Source: a virus. From it: 40,314 nucleotides of DNA. A program made the translations under genes and the position numbers. The DNA lies in the IMG/VR virus record IMGVR_UViG_3300035171_000015, positions 1 to 40,314 of that record; one strand, given 5' to 3'. The stretch's first letter is position 1; each line of letters opens with the position of its first letter. Below are positions 6,775 through 14,177 of this stretch, one piece after another. Below the pieces are notes generated by a model, which saw only the letters and a program-made list of their open reading frames with translations, was not told the DNA's origin and made no database searches.

Positions 6775-6999
6775 ATGAATATCAGAAAACAAATCGTTAT
6801 TCCAGACGGTTATCGTTTGCTCCGTAAAGGAGAGGTAACGAAAGGCGGAGATTATTATTATTTTATTAGTAAGATTAATCTTGGCTCTAAGGATATTTCT
6901 AAATGGCGTTTAGATTATAATCATTATGGAGTTAAAATAAATGGAAATTATGGATTTGGCAATGCAGACTGGCTACCTAGAATTAGAAAAATTAATTAA
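6775..6999 (+). CDS. small PDGYRLLRKGE-type phage protein
   Basis: 74 residues, beginning with IPDGYRLLRKGEVTKGGDYYY and ending in NADWLPRIRKI. The P-x-G-Y-R-x-L-x-x-G...GD...W layout is common in small phage proteins of unknown function. Paralogues here: 11878, 16019, 16301 and 24080. Confidence 0.8.
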   Translation: MNIRKQIVIPDGYRLLRKGEVTKGGDYYYFISKINLGSKDISKWRLDYNHYGVKINGNYGFGNADWLPRIRKIN

Positions 7000-7013
7000 T
7001 TAATTAATTAATT
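6991..7013. repeat. (TTAA)n tetranucleotide tract
   Basis: About 23 nt of perfect ATTA/TTAA repeats fill the gap between two genes and contain the stop codon of the first. Confidence 0.8.
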
Positions 7014-7196
7014 ATGAATACTAAAAATAAAAAATTTGACTTTTTGGATTTTATTGCTGATTATTTTATCGCTCCGCTTTTATTGACCGCGCTTGTTTTG
7101 ATGCTTTTAATGTTGGTAATTTTAATTTTCTGTCTATTTTGTTTTATGGTTAAAAGTATTTGGACAGTAGGAATAATTAAATTTTTTAACAGCTAA
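7014..7196 (+). CDS. membrane protein with one long hydrophobic segment
   Basis: 60 residues: a short basic N terminus, then nearly continuous hydrophobic residues (FIAPLLLTALVLMLLMLVIL and on), enough for one or two transmembrane helices. No SD; preceded by a TTAA tract. Confidence 0.65.
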   Translation: MNTKNKKFDFLDFIADYFIAPLLLTALVLMLLMLVILIFCLFCFMVKSIWTVGIIKFFNS

Positions 7197-7215
7197 AGAT
7201 AATTAATTTAAAACT

Positions 7216-7584
7216 ATCAATACTCAATTTCCAATTTGTCGCTACTGTGTCAAACCGATTGAATCTAATCCAGTTAAGACACTTGCTTATTGGAATCAGA
7301 CGCCCGGTGTTTGCCATGCCGAATGTAAAGTTGCTGGCGAACGGCAAGAGGCTTTTGATTGCCAAGTAATTGACGCGGGCTGCAATGACTGTAAATTCTA
7401 CAAGCGAGGCAAGCTTGCCAATAAACTAATTAATAATATCAAGTCGCCAGATGGAGAAATTAAACAAATTAGTTTTCAGGCTAATCTTTTTGTTGAAGGA
7501 TTTTGTCTTAAATTAAACAAACCTACTTTAGCCTCACCTAATAAATGGAGCGGCCATGAATGTTTTGAACATAGAAAGAGTTAA
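7216..7584 (+). CDS. cysteine-rich zinc protein with no canonical start codon
   Basis: An open frame of 122 codons, clearly protein-like: CRYCVKPIE, CHAEC, CNDCKFYKRGK, GFCLK and the ending HECFEHRKS. CxDCKxYxRG...FCxK...ECFEHR is a pattern I recall from small zinc-binding phage proteins. In frame after the stop at 7204-7206 there is no ATG, GTG or TTG. ATC at 7216 sits where other genes here have ATG after an AATTTAAAACT linker. Either it uses a non-AUG start, or the ATG was lost by mutation. Confidence 0.65.
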   Translation: MNTQFPICRYCVKPIESNPVKTLAYWNQTPGVCHAECKVAGERQEAFDCQVIDAGCNDCKFYKRGKLANKLINNIKSPDGEIKQISFQANLFVEGFCLKLNKPTLASPNKWSGHECFEHRKS

Positions 7585-7591
7585 TAAATAC

Positions 7592-7619
7592 TTGACAATT
7601 CAATTTTAACCATTAATAT
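7592..7619 (+). promoter_or_regulatory. promoter for a leaderless gene at 7626
   Basis: TTGACA (7592-7597), 16-nt spacer, TAATAT (7614-7619). The ATG begins 6 nt downstream. Confidence 0.75.
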
Positions 7620-7625
7620 AAATAC

Positions 7626-8144
7626 ATGAAAAAACTAATCATTGCATCACTAATCTGTTTCTCAACTCTGGCGGCAACTGCGGCCTATCATCCTACCGAT
7701 GAAACTAATGTTGTTAATTCAGTTAATTCTATTGCGGCCAATACCAATATTACGCAGGCCGTTATTAGTATTCTGTCTGGCGTCAAGAATGTTGGCGGCG
7801 AAATTTACGATACAAGCAAGGTGGCAATCGGTCAATCGGTTGATTTTGTCAAGCAACAGGCCCCCGATGTTGTCGAGCAGTTTCTTAAATGGAAATTCTT
7901 TGAGTCCGCGATTTATACGGTTAGCGGACTGGTTGGATTTATTTTAATTGGTTTGATTGTTTATTTTTCTCTTCGAGCCATGATTAAGTATGAATCTTGG
8001 GAAATGTCTCCTATTCTTATGGTTTTTATTCTTCCGTGTATTCCTTGTTGGTGCGGTCTATCTCATATAATGACCTGTGCTTATATCTATTGCGCTCCAA
8101 AGGTTTACTTGATTGATTATATTATCACTAATTTGAAGCATTAA
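7626..8144 (+). CDS. exported or membrane protein with signal peptide
   Basis: 172 residues. MKKLIIASLICFSTLAATAAY is a signal peptide with a plausible AxA cleavage site. An extracytoplasmic region (to about 90) is followed by a transmembrane helix (VSGLVGFILIGLIVYFSLRA) and a second hydrophobic Cys-rich stretch (ILPCIPCWCGLSHIM). Function unknown; the layout could fit envelope modification or lysis. Confidence 0.8.
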   Translation: MKKLIIASLICFSTLAATAAYHPTDETNVVNSVNSIAANTNITQAVISILSGVKNVGGEIYDTSKVAIGQSVDFVKQQAPDVVEQFLKWKFFESAIYTVSGLVGFILIGLIVYFSLRAMIKYESWEMSPILMVFILPCIPCWCGLSHIMTCAYIYCAPKVYLIDYIITNLKH

Positions 8145-8163
8145 ATCTAAATTGAATAAATTT

Positions 8164-8391
8164 ATGAAGTTAAAATATCCAATCTTGGCTAAACTAAAAG
8201 ACGATGGAAATGCTGATAAGGCCGTTGGTACGGTTGTCCTGTTTAGTTCTAGTCAAACTGGCAGAGTTTTAAAATCAAACGTATATCCTTTTTATCATTA
8301 TTCTAATAGCTGGATTAACGTCCATGATAATGATTCGTGGCAAATTATTGATTCAAAGAAAAAGACTTGGCCGCCCGATAGAGTAATATAA
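8164..8391 (+). CDS. hypothetical protein
   Basis: 75 residues from the ATG at 8164; a TTG four codons upstream is possible but less likely. Ends WQIIDSKKKTWPPDRVI. The pattern of a central YSNSWINV and a Trp-rich end weakly recalls the YF...W family. Its TAA overlaps the next ATG. Confidence 0.7.
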   Translation: MKLKYPILAKLKDDGNADKAVGTVVLFSSSQTGRVLKSNVYPFYHYSNSWINVHDNDSWQIIDSKKKTWPPDRVI

Positions 8392-8651
8392 TGAAAAAAA
8401 TTCTTCAATCTATTATCAACGAGCTTTTTAATTGTAAAAAAGATTGGGGAGCCTTGTTTGTTGAACGGCGAATGGATTTTCACCGGCAGTACGGAAAGAA
8501 GCTAATTACTTCTACTTGGCATGGCGCGGATTTCTTTAGTAATGTCTTATTTTGTTTAGAAAACAATCTTCCTTGTATTGAGGATGAACCTAACGGAGAA
8601 TATAAGGATAACTTTAAAAAACTAATAACTTATTTAAGAATCTCTTATTAA
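8391..8651 (+). CDS. hypothetical protein
   Basis: 86 residues, translationally coupled to the previous gene through TAATG. Basic, mostly helical, no recognised domain. Confidence 0.7.
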   Translation: MKKILQSIINELFNCKKDWGALFVERRMDFHRQYGKKLITSTWHGADFFSNVLFCLENNLPCIEDEPNGEYKDNFKKLITYLRISY

Positions 8652-8660
8652 AAAAAAGAT

Positions 8661-8688
8661 TTGACTTATTTATTCGGTTCATTATATT
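8661..8688 (+). promoter_or_regulatory. promoter for a leaderless gene at 8695
   Basis: TTGACT (8661-8666), 16-nt spacer, TATATT (8683-8688). The ATG begins 6 nt downstream. Confidence 0.7.
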
Positions 8689-8694
8689 TAACTC

Positions 8695-9048
8695 ATGCTT
8701 TTTCATAAAGAAATTGGTTTACCTAAGATTGCGGAAACACTTTATGGCCGCAAGTTTTGTCTTACCTACTCGCGCCATGCTCAATTACAGGCAGTTGAGG
8801 ATAGATATGGCGTTATTGATAAGCCGCCGTTTAATCTTGAAGTCACTAAGGATAATCTAATTGAATTAGAAACAGATAAATCTAATTCGATTACTAAGGT
8901 AGTTGTCCGGTTGCCTTATGATAAGACTAGGGATGTTGTGGTAGCATTCATCCCGGATTATGACTTGGCACTCGTAAAAACGATTTGGGCAAATTTGAAC
9001 AGCGATAAACACTTTACTTTGAGGAAAGAATTGTACGATAAACCTTAA
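8695..9048 (+). CDS. hypothetical protein with YSRHAQLQA motif
   Basis: 117 residues. An N-terminal helix FCLTYSRHAQLQAVEDRYG is followed by beta strands and the ending VKTIWANLNSDKHFTL. Conserved-looking His, Arg and Asp residues recall small phage proteins of unknown function, and loosely BrnT-like RNase folds, but no catalytic set is clear. Confidence 0.8.
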   Translation: MLFHKEIGLPKIAETLYGRKFCLTYSRHAQLQAVEDRYGVIDKPPFNLEVTKDNLIELETDKSNSITKVVVRLPYDKTRDVVVAFIPDYDLALVKTIWANLNSDKHFTLRKELYDKP

Positions 9049-9049
9049 T

Positions 9050-9295
9050 ATGATTCGGATATATAAAATGCACGGACAGGTAACAACTGTTAATCTAATT
9101 AAAGGTTTTAATAATTTAATTATTGATTGTGGGGGATATTGGCTTAGACATGATAAAACAAATAATCTTTTCCGAGAGGGGATGTATGATTCGGCAGGGT
9201 ATTTTACGAGTTTAAACTGGATAACTAGACAACAATTCGTTTATAGAGCAAAACACTGTCTCAAACATTTAAAGAGAATATACGATAGACCTTAA
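9050..9295 (+). CDS. hypothetical protein
   Basis: 81 residues, beginning 1 nt after the previous stop. Basic, with a predicted C-terminal helix (ITRQQFVYRAKHCLKHLKRI) of the same style as the ISRDEARKI helix of the YF...W family, though the rest differs. Confidence 0.7.
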   Translation: MIRIYKMHGQVTTVNLIKGFNNLIIDCGGYWLRHDKTNNLFREGMYDSAGYFTSLNWITRQQFVYRAKHCLKHLKRIYDRP

Positions 9296-9308
9296 TCTAT
9301 TTAATATT

Positions 9309-9407
9309 ATGCTTATTCTTTTCTTTATTCTCGGTTACTTGTTTGGATTTTACAATGGATTTGTTTTATTCTGGTTAGTAATTCTGGCCTGCTTATTTGA
9401 GGATTAA
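9309..9407 (+). CDS. 32-residue membrane peptide
   Basis: MLILFFILGYLFGFYNGF followed by a second hydrophobic run and an acidic end (FED). The stop TAA is immediately followed by the next ATG. Confidence 0.55.
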   Translation: MLILFFILGYLFGFYNGFVLFWLVILACLFED

Positions 9408-9641
9408 ATGAAACTATTTACTACAGAAATTAAAGTTAAGGCATATCATTTTAAAGGCATGGAATACGAATGTCCGTATCGAATTCAGTATTTAGTTAAG
9501 ATATTTAAATTTATTGGTATTCCTTTCTTTTATTTAACTTTAGATTCTGAATTTGTTCCTAATCATGTATGGATTGGAATTGGGGCGTTAGGCTTTGATT
9601 CTTCTAATTGGAAAAGTAAGTTTAAGGAATATATTAAATAA
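9408..9641 (+). CDS. hypothetical protein
   Basis: 77 residues, aromatic and basic, beta-rich pattern (IPFFYLTLDSEFVPNHVWIG). No family recognised. Directly abuts the peptide gene ending at 9407. Confidence 0.7.
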   Translation: MKLFTTEIKVKAYHFKGMEYECPYRIQYLVKIFKFIGIPFFYLTLDSEFVPNHVWIGIGALGFDSSNWKSKFKEYIK

Positions 9642-9645
9642 TTTA

Positions 9646-9810
9646 ATGTCTTACACTTTCAACAATGAAGTTTGGCCTGATACTGGCCGCGTAATTCCGG
9701 CTAATGTTCAATTAGAAATAAGATATGTTCACGATAAATGGCGTGATTTATGCTGGTATGATGCGAAAAGAGATTGTTTTGTTTATATTTCAACTTTACC
9801 AAAAATATAA
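9646..9810 (+). CDS. hypothetical protein
   Basis: 54 residues from the ATG 4 nt after the previous stop (the open frame extends upstream but overlaps that gene). Beta-rich: EIRYVHDKWRDLCWYDAKR. Confidence 0.6.
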   Translation: MSYTFNNEVWPDTGRVIPANVQLEIRYVHDKWRDLCWYDAKRDCFVYISTLPKI

Positions 9811-9841
9811 TAAATAGCCTGTCGAGTAGAGCCTAAACTAT

Positions 9842-10123
9842 ATGAAAAAACCTATTAATAAAGAATCTAAATTAGAAATTGGCATAATCTATTTTATTTA
9901 TATTTGTGTTGTTATTTTTAATTTTCTTTTTTGGACATTAGTTTTTGGACTCTGTTTACCAATTCGTTTGATGTCTTATCTTTACCATTTAGTTTTTACA
10001 AAACCGCTTTGCGTTACTACCTATTATCCTCAAGGTGGACATAAATATTTTGCTAATAAATATCATTCAATGATTTGGCGTAATTTTTTAGAAAGTTATT
10101 GCGATTGTTTAAAAATTTCTTGA
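9842..10123 (+). CDS. membrane protein with cytoplasmic domain
   Basis: 93 residues: one or two transmembrane segments between about 13 and 52, then a soluble tail with HKYFANKYHSMIWRNFLESYCDC. Function unknown. Its stop overlaps the next -35 element. Confidence 0.7.
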   Translation: MKKPINKESKLEIGIIYFIYICVVIFNFLFWTLVFGLCLPIRLMSYLYHLVFTKPLCVTTYYPQGGHKYFANKYHSMIWRNFLESYCDCLKIS

Positions 10124-10147
10124 CAATCAAAACTATTTTGTTATTCT
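10120..10147 (+). promoter_or_regulatory. promoter for a leaderless gene at 10154
   Basis: TTGACA (10120-10125), 16-nt spacer, TATTCT (10142-10147). The ATG begins 6 nt downstream. Confidence 0.75.
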
Positions 10148-10153
10148 ATCAAT

Positions 10154-10396
10154 ATGAAAGAAATTCCTGATGCTGAATTATCCAAAAAACAAAGCTTGGA
10201 TAACCTTGAAAAACTTAATCTTTTAAATCAAGAAAAAGAGGAAGAACGTATTTGTGGTTTAATTCAATCAGCAATTTCACAGGGCCAAAGGTCATTTGGA
10301 ATAGAAGGTGAGATTTCACCTAAAACCAAAAAGATTCTTGATAGCAAGGGTTATAAATACTCATTCTCTTGCGGCGAAACTAATATTGGTTGGTAA
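10154..10396 (+). CDS. small protein paralogous to the one at 6127
   Basis: 80 residues. An acidic helical N terminus leads to the shared pattern LIQSAISQGQRSFGIEG, ISPKTKKILDSKGYKYS and the terminal NIGW. Same predicted fold and order as the 92-residue protein at 6127; function unknown. Confidence 0.75.
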   Translation: MKEIPDAELSKKQSLDNLEKLNLLNQEKEEERICGLIQSAISQGQRSFGIEGEISPKTKKILDSKGYKYSFSCGETNIGW

Positions 10397-10403
10397 ATTT
10401 TTC

Positions 10404-10432
10404 TTGACAAATCACTATTAATTCATTAATTT
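10404..10432 (+). promoter_or_regulatory. promoter for a leaderless gene at 10439
   Basis: TTGACA (10404-10409), 17-nt spacer, TAATTT (10427-10432). The ATG begins 6 nt downstream. Confidence 0.7.
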
Positions 10433-10438
10433 AAACTT

Positions 10439-10654
10439 ATGAATAAAACAGTATTTTACCATAGGTCGCATACTTGGAAGTCAAATACGAAAGTTCTCTA
10501 TAAAGGCGTAGGAGAAAATATTTGCTTTTTTGGCGTTGATAGCAAAAGATGGATAGAATCATTTGGCAATAAAAATATTTTTAATAAACCTAATTATACT
10601 AAAATTTCAAAATTAAAAGCTAAATTAATGTTTCCAGAGGCTTTTATTAATTAA
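10439..10654 (+). CDS. divergent member of the YF...W...EARKI family
   Basis: 71 residues: VFYHRSHTW, VLYKGVGENICFF, RWIES, then ISKLKAKLMFPEAFIN. The order of aromatic blocks and the final helix match the family at 5801 and 12361, though the last motif has drifted. Confidence 0.65.
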   Translation: MNKTVFYHRSHTWKSNTKVLYKGVGENICFFGVDSKRWIESFGNKNIFNKPNYTKISKLKAKLMFPEAFIN

Positions 10655-10660
10655 ATTTAT

Positions 10661-10894
10661 ATGAAAGTGCAAGATTTAAAAAATCCTAACGGATTAGTTC
10701 TAGAGGTTGAGATTCAAACGCATATTGGCGTTAAGCCTAGAGCCTTTGTCGGGGTTGTGGTAAATAATGATTTTATTATTCTAAATAAGAATAATGTTTC
10801 TGGCGAGAAAATGTTTGTTAATTCGGTATATGTTAGCTCGGCAGAAGTTAAACAGGTTTATTCTTCGTTATTTGAATTTTATAAGAGGGTTTAA
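10661..10894 (+). CDS. hypothetical protein
   Basis: 77 residues, strongly beta-patterned (LVLEVEIQTHIG, AFVGVVVNNDFIIL) with a C-terminal helix. Starts 6 nt after the previous stop and shares its transcript. Confidence 0.7.
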   Translation: MKVQDLKNPNGLVLEVEIQTHIGVKPRAFVGVVVNNDFIILNKNNVSGEKMFVNSVYVSSAEVKQVYSSLFEFYKRV

Positions 10895-10900
10895 ATTTAT

Positions 10901-11230
10901 ATGAAAAAACAAAGATGGATTACTAATGATGGTTATTCTGCTGGCATTGGTGATACTGTTTATAGCTGGCTGGATGCTAGACCGGCAACAATTTACTCGC
11001 ATAAACCCGATGAAGATGGTGATAGTGTTTTCGTAAATAAAAATATTAATAATGGACAAAATCATATTTATGTTCGTAATTATTACTATTTAGAATCAAA
11101 TGCTCGCCTTGCTGGTATTTTGTATTTAAAAGAACATTGTAAGAGTCTAGAAAAACAAATAAAAAGACATAAAAAAACAATTAAATTTATTAGTCAAAAA
11201 AGATTACAGGCTTTAAAGAAAGAATCTTGA
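10901..11230 (+). CDS. hypothetical protein with basic coiled C terminus
   Basis: 109 residues. The first 70 alternate like an SH3-type barrel (GYSAGIGDTVYSW, DGDSVFV). The last 40 are helical and Lys-rich (LEKQIKRHKKTIKFISQK). The pattern suggests a small protein that binds nucleic acid, but this is inference. Confidence 0.75.
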   Translation: MKKQRWITNDGYSAGIGDTVYSWLDARPATIYSHKPDEDGDSVFVNKNINNGQNHIYVRNYYYLESNARLAGILYLKEHCKSLEKQIKRHKKTIKFISQKRLQALKKES

Positions 11231-11244
11231 CATTAATAATTTAT

Positions 11245-11508
11245 ATGAAAATAGGCGAAAAAGTTGTTTGTGTTGATGATAATCCCTGCCTAGTTTGTTC
11301 CGCGCCTTTAGGTTTAATTAAGAATAATGTATATGTTATTCGCGGCCTTAGAATGACTACTACTAAAGGTAGTTTAATTCTTGATTTAATTGGAATGAAT
11401 CCTAATTGTCATACAGATGGGCAAGGATATTCGGCCAAGCGTTTTCGTTCACTAGACGAACTTAAAAAGCAATCTTTTATTAATCAGGAAAACAAACAAT
11501 ACAAATAA
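11245..11508 (+). CDS. small phage protein of the KxGxKVVCVDD type
   Basis: 87 residues starting MKIGEKVVCVDDNPC, then GLIKNNVYVIRGL, LDLIGM and KRFRSLDEL. This layout, an SH3-like barrel ending in RFR.L, is widespread in small phage proteins of unknown function. A TTGACA at 11227 lies too near the ATG for a normal -10 box. Confidence 0.75.
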   Translation: MKIGEKVVCVDDNPCLVCSAPLGLIKNNVYVIRGLRMTTTKGSLILDLIGMNPNCHTDGQGYSAKRFRSLDELKKQSFINQENKQYK

Positions 11509-11510
11509 TA

Positions 11511-11539
11511 TTGACAAATTATTTATCACCTATTATATT
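11511..11539 (+). promoter_or_regulatory. promoter for a leaderless operon at 11546
   Basis: TTGACA (11511-11516), 17-nt spacer, TATATT (11534-11539). The ATG begins 6 nt downstream. Confidence 0.75.
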
Positions 11540-11545
11540 AAACCT

Positions 11546-11761
11546 ATGAATATTACAGTAATTTTATCAATTTATCTTGTTGTCGGCCTGTTTGTCGGCA
11601 TGGTTTCTCTTAACCTGATACTGAATGACGGACTTCTTAAAACAGGTTATTTTAAAAAATGCGGAAAACTTAAAAGGTGGGTCGCCGTTATTTGTGTTTT
11701 TCTAATTATTTCTATTAGCTGGCCTTGGTGGTTGGCAATGTATGTGGCTAGGTTTATTTAA
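11546..11761 (+). CDS. two-helix membrane protein
   Basis: 71 residues: helices at about 5-28 and 45-65 joined by a basic loop (KTGYFKKCGKLKRW). First gene of a compact six-gene run to 12570 with short gaps and overlaps. Confidence 0.7.
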   Translation: MNITVILSIYLVVGLFVGMVSLNLILNDGLLKTGYFKKCGKLKRWVAVICVFLIISISWPWWLAMYVARFI

Positions 11762-11763
11762 TT

Positions 11764-11865
11764 ATGTATAAAGTATTTTACATTGTAGGTATTATTTCGT
11801 TAATTACTTTTGCTGGAATTTTAGGAGCGGCTTTCGTTATTGCTTTAATTAAAATTTTAAGTTGA
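11764..11865 (+). CDS. 33-residue membrane peptide
   Basis: Single hydrophobic helix (GIISLITFAGILGAAFVIAL) ending in KILS. Begins 2 nt after the previous stop. Confidence 0.6.
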   Translation: MYKVFYIVGIISLITFAGILGAAFVIALIKILS

Positions 11866-11877
11866 TTTTTATTATTT

Positions 11878-12054
11878 ATGAATAAAGAAATTCCTATTCC
11901 GTCTGGCTGGCGAAAACTCCGTAAAGGTACATTCATTAAAAATGGTGATAAATGCCGCCAATTTGCACCCGATTGGCTTATAACACTTAACGGCAATCGA
12001 AATAAGCGAGTTGGTTACAATAGCTTAACTTATATAAGAAAGATTGGTAGTTAG
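11878..12054 (+). CDS. small PSGWRKLRKG-type phage protein
   Basis: 58 residues. IPIPSGWRKLRKGTFIKNGD, then APDWL and a C-terminal YIRKIGS, nearly the same ending as the protein at 6775 (LPRIRKIN). A clear paralogue of that family, shortened in the middle. Confidence 0.75.
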   Translation: MNKEIPIPSGWRKLRKGTFIKNGDKCRQFAPDWLITLNGNRNKRVGYNSLTYIRKIGS

Positions 12055-12056
12055 TT

Positions 12057-12209
12057 ATGGTTTGTTTTTATTTAATTTTTATATCTTTAGTTATTGGCGG
12101 CGGAATAATTTTAGATTTAATTATTGGTGTTGATTGTGGCAAAGACCCTATCCAATCGGCAGAGGATGATTTTAACGAAGAATTGAACCATTTAGAAGAA
12201 TATTTATGA
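12057..12209 (+). CDS. 50-residue membrane-anchored acidic peptide
   Basis: One transmembrane helix (LIFISLVIGGGIILDLII) then an acidic tail (SAEDDFNEELNHLEEYL). Its stop overlaps the next start (ATGA at 12206). Confidence 0.6.
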   Translation: MVCFYLIFISLVIGGGIILDLIIGVDCGKDPIQSAEDDFNEELNHLEEYL

Positions 12210-12364
12210 ATAAATGCGGTCATGCAATCATAAATGATAACCTATTTTATTTTTTATCATTAAAACAGATTGGAGAAATTTTTAAAACTGATTTTTTTAA
12301 AGACAGGGAATTGGTTTATTGTGTTAAATGTAACAAGAAATACTATCAAAAGAAAAAGATATGA
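12206..12364 (+). CDS. 52-residue zinc-ribbon protein
   Basis: Starts MNKCGHAIIND and ends YCVKCNKKYYQKKK; C4/H6 plus the CVKC pair form a plausible zinc site. Overlaps its neighbours by ATGA on both sides, so it is translationally coupled. Confidence 0.65.
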   Translation: MNKCGHAIINDNLFYFLSLKQIGEIFKTDFFKDRELVYCVKCNKKYYQKKKI

Positions 12365-12570
12365 AAAAATTTAAATACTTTACTTACGGTAATTCTTTTG
12401 GGGCATATAATGGATTGTGGAAGTCAAACGGAAATATCGTTGAATTCTTTTGTATCAATAGATGGTTCAAATCGTATTTTTATACAGTTAATAATATTAA
12501 CGAATTACATCCTATTAAACGTGACGAGGCTAGGAAAATTGAATCTAAAGCATTTAATAATGCTTATTAA
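12361..12570 (+). CDS. YF...W...RDEARKI family protein
   Basis: 69 residues: FKYFTYGNSFG, LWKSNGNIVEFF, RWFKSYFY and IKRDEARKIESKAF. Close in layout to the protein at 5801. Last gene of the 11546 operon. Confidence 0.75.
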   Translation: MKKFKYFTYGNSFGAYNGLWKSNGNIVEFFCINRWFKSYFYTVNNINELHPIKRDEARKIESKAFNNAY

Positions 12571-12575
12571 TACTA

Positions 12576-12603
12576 TTGACTTCCGATAATTATCTATTAT
12601 ATT
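12576..12603 (+). promoter_or_regulatory. promoter for the gene at 12647
   Basis: TTGACT (12576-12581), 16-nt spacer, TATATT (12598-12603). The leader is about 37 nt with a distant GAGAG and no proper SD. Confidence 0.6.
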
Positions 12604-12646
12604 AGAAATTACTAGAGAGTTACTAAAACCTAAACATTAAAATAAT

Positions 12647-12862
<216 letters not shown>

Positions 12863-13018
12863 ATGAAAAAACTAATTATCCGGGTCCTATTTACTTCACC
12901 CTTGGTTTTATTTGTTAACCGTTATACTAAATGGAATCTTTTTTGCTGGCAGGAATGGGCGTTTATCGTTCTGGCGGCGGTAATGATTATTGCCTACTGT
13001 GAAACCGAAAATAATTAA
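12863..13018 (+). CDS. 51-residue membrane protein
   Basis: MKKLIIRVLFTSPLVLF then a second helix (EWAFIVLAAVMIIAYC) and a short polar tail. Preceded by the AAAT tract, which varies easily in length and could tune expression (inference). Confidence 0.6.
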   Translation: MKKLIIRVLFTSPLVLFVNRYTKWNLFCWQEWAFIVLAAVMIIAYCETENN

Positions 13019-13030
13019 TTAATAAATAAT

Positions 13031-13228
13031 ATGATTCTCGACATTCTTTTTCTGTGGTCTTGGTGGTTGGCGGGCCAATTATCTTGGTTTTTTCTTGTTA
13101 AAAATAGGTATATTGACGGTTTTGATATTCTGATGTTGCCAGTTTTAATTTTTCTTGGTTATATTTCCGCTGCTATATACTTTATTGGCTTGTTTTGTTT
13201 CTGGCTTGCGGACAATATAGAAAATTGA
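13031..13228 (+). CDS. two-helix membrane protein, paralogue of the next gene
   Basis: 65 residues: WSWWLAGQLSWFFLVKNRY, a short polar turn, then a long second hydrophobic region and the ending NIEN. Same design as 13241. Confidence 0.7.
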   Translation: MILDILFLWSWWLAGQLSWFFLVKNRYIDGFDILMLPVLIFLGYISAAIYFIGLFCFWLADNIEN

Positions 13229-13240
13229 ATTTAATTAATT

Positions 13241-13474
13241 ATGATTATTTTTTGTTTAATTTTTTGTCTCTGGTGGTTTCTAGGACAATTTGCTTGGTAT
13301 TTGGCGGCTCGCAAGATACTAGAAGATTCTCAATTGTTTTTTATTGATTTGGTTTTACTGCCAATTTGCATTATTGGCGGGCCTGTATCTTTTGTTACAG
13401 TTATTTCTGTTATCGGTCTTTACGGAGATATTATTAAGTATTTGGATGAAATGGCCGGAAAAATTGAAAATTAA
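13241..13474 (+). CDS. two-helix membrane protein, tandem paralogue
   Basis: 77 residues: LWWFLGQFAWYLAARKI aligns with the N terminus of the previous protein, and the end KIEN matches NIEN. The pair looks like an old tandem duplication. Role unknown. Confidence 0.7.
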   Translation: MIIFCLIFCLWWFLGQFAWYLAARKILEDSQLFFIDLVLLPICIIGGPVSFVTVISVIGLYGDIIKYLDEMAGKIEN

Positions 13475-13476
13475 TT

Positions 13477-13689
13477 ATGTTTAAATATTTTAAACACGTC
13501 CGGGCGAATAGAGTTTATCGTCAGTCTGGCGACAAAATTGAATTTTATTCAAAATTTTATGACGGAGAATATCGGCCCAGTGAATGGTATAAATCAACTT
13601 TTTTAAAAATAGATTCTAATGAATTTGTTTCTATTTCTTATAAAGAAGCTAGAGAAACTATTAGAAAGAATTATTCGCGCCTTATTTAA
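13477..13689 (+). CDS. YF...W...KEAR family protein
   Basis: 70 residues: FKYFKHVRANRVYRQ, KIEFYSK, SEWYKSTF and SISYKEARETI. First of three neighbouring copies (13477, 13690, 14178). Begins 2 nt after the membrane gene. Confidence 0.75.
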   Translation: MFKYFKHVRANRVYRQSGDKIEFYSKFYDGEYRPSEWYKSTFLKIDSNEFVSISYKEARETIRKNYSRLI

Positions 13690-13941
13690 ATGAAAAGAAT
13701 TAATTATAAATATTATCAAGACGTTGCGTTTTCTAAGATTTACCGAGAAGCTAAAAACCCCGATACTTGCGAATATTTTAGCAAAAATAATGCTAAATGG
13801 AAAGATTCTTGCTTAAATTATATACAAAGCCCTAGCGATTTAAATCAATGGCGCAAGCTTACTGTCAGAGAGGCTCACAAACTAATTAGAGAAATTAAAG
13901 AGGAAAGCTGGAAAGAAGGATGGATAAAATATTTAAAATAA
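13690..13941 (+). CDS. YF...W...REAHKLI family protein
   Basis: 83 residues: YKYYQDVAFSKIYRE, CEYFSKNNAKWKDS and LTVREAHKLIREI. Its ATG follows the previous stop without a gap. Slightly longer C-terminal helix than its relatives. Confidence 0.7.
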   Translation: MKRINYKYYQDVAFSKIYREAKNPDTCEYFSKNNAKWKDSCLNYIQSPSDLNQWRKLTVREAHKLIREIKEESWKEGWIKYLK

Positions 13942-13951
13942 TATTAATTAA

Positions 13952-14152
13952 ATGTATTTAACTGACATTTTATATCCTTTCGCCTCGGTAGCGGCAGGCG
14001 TTCCTAATAACTGGCCTGATGATTGCGTTCTACGCTTTGATTTGCGTCCAGATGGCGATTATGACTTATCCTACTACGGAATTAACGAGGTTAAATCTGG
14101 CATTACAATTAAACAGTGGCGAGCATTACTAAAGACTTTTAATCAGATTTAA
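13952..14152 (+). CDS. hypothetical acidic protein
   Basis: 66 residues: VAAGVPNNWPDDCVLRFDLR, DGDYDLSYYG, then a helix IKQWRALLKTF. No family recognised. Confidence 0.65.
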   Translation: MYLTDILYPFASVAAGVPNNWPDDCVLRFDLRPDGDYDLSYYGINEVKSGITIKQWRALLKTFNQI

Positions 14153-14177
14153 TTATTAAATATTTACTATTAATTAA

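Noticed and set aside
11227-11244. TTGACA at 11227 as a leaderless promoter for 11245
   Set aside because: Only 12 nt separate it from the ATG, so no -10 box fits; it is part of the previous coding sequence.
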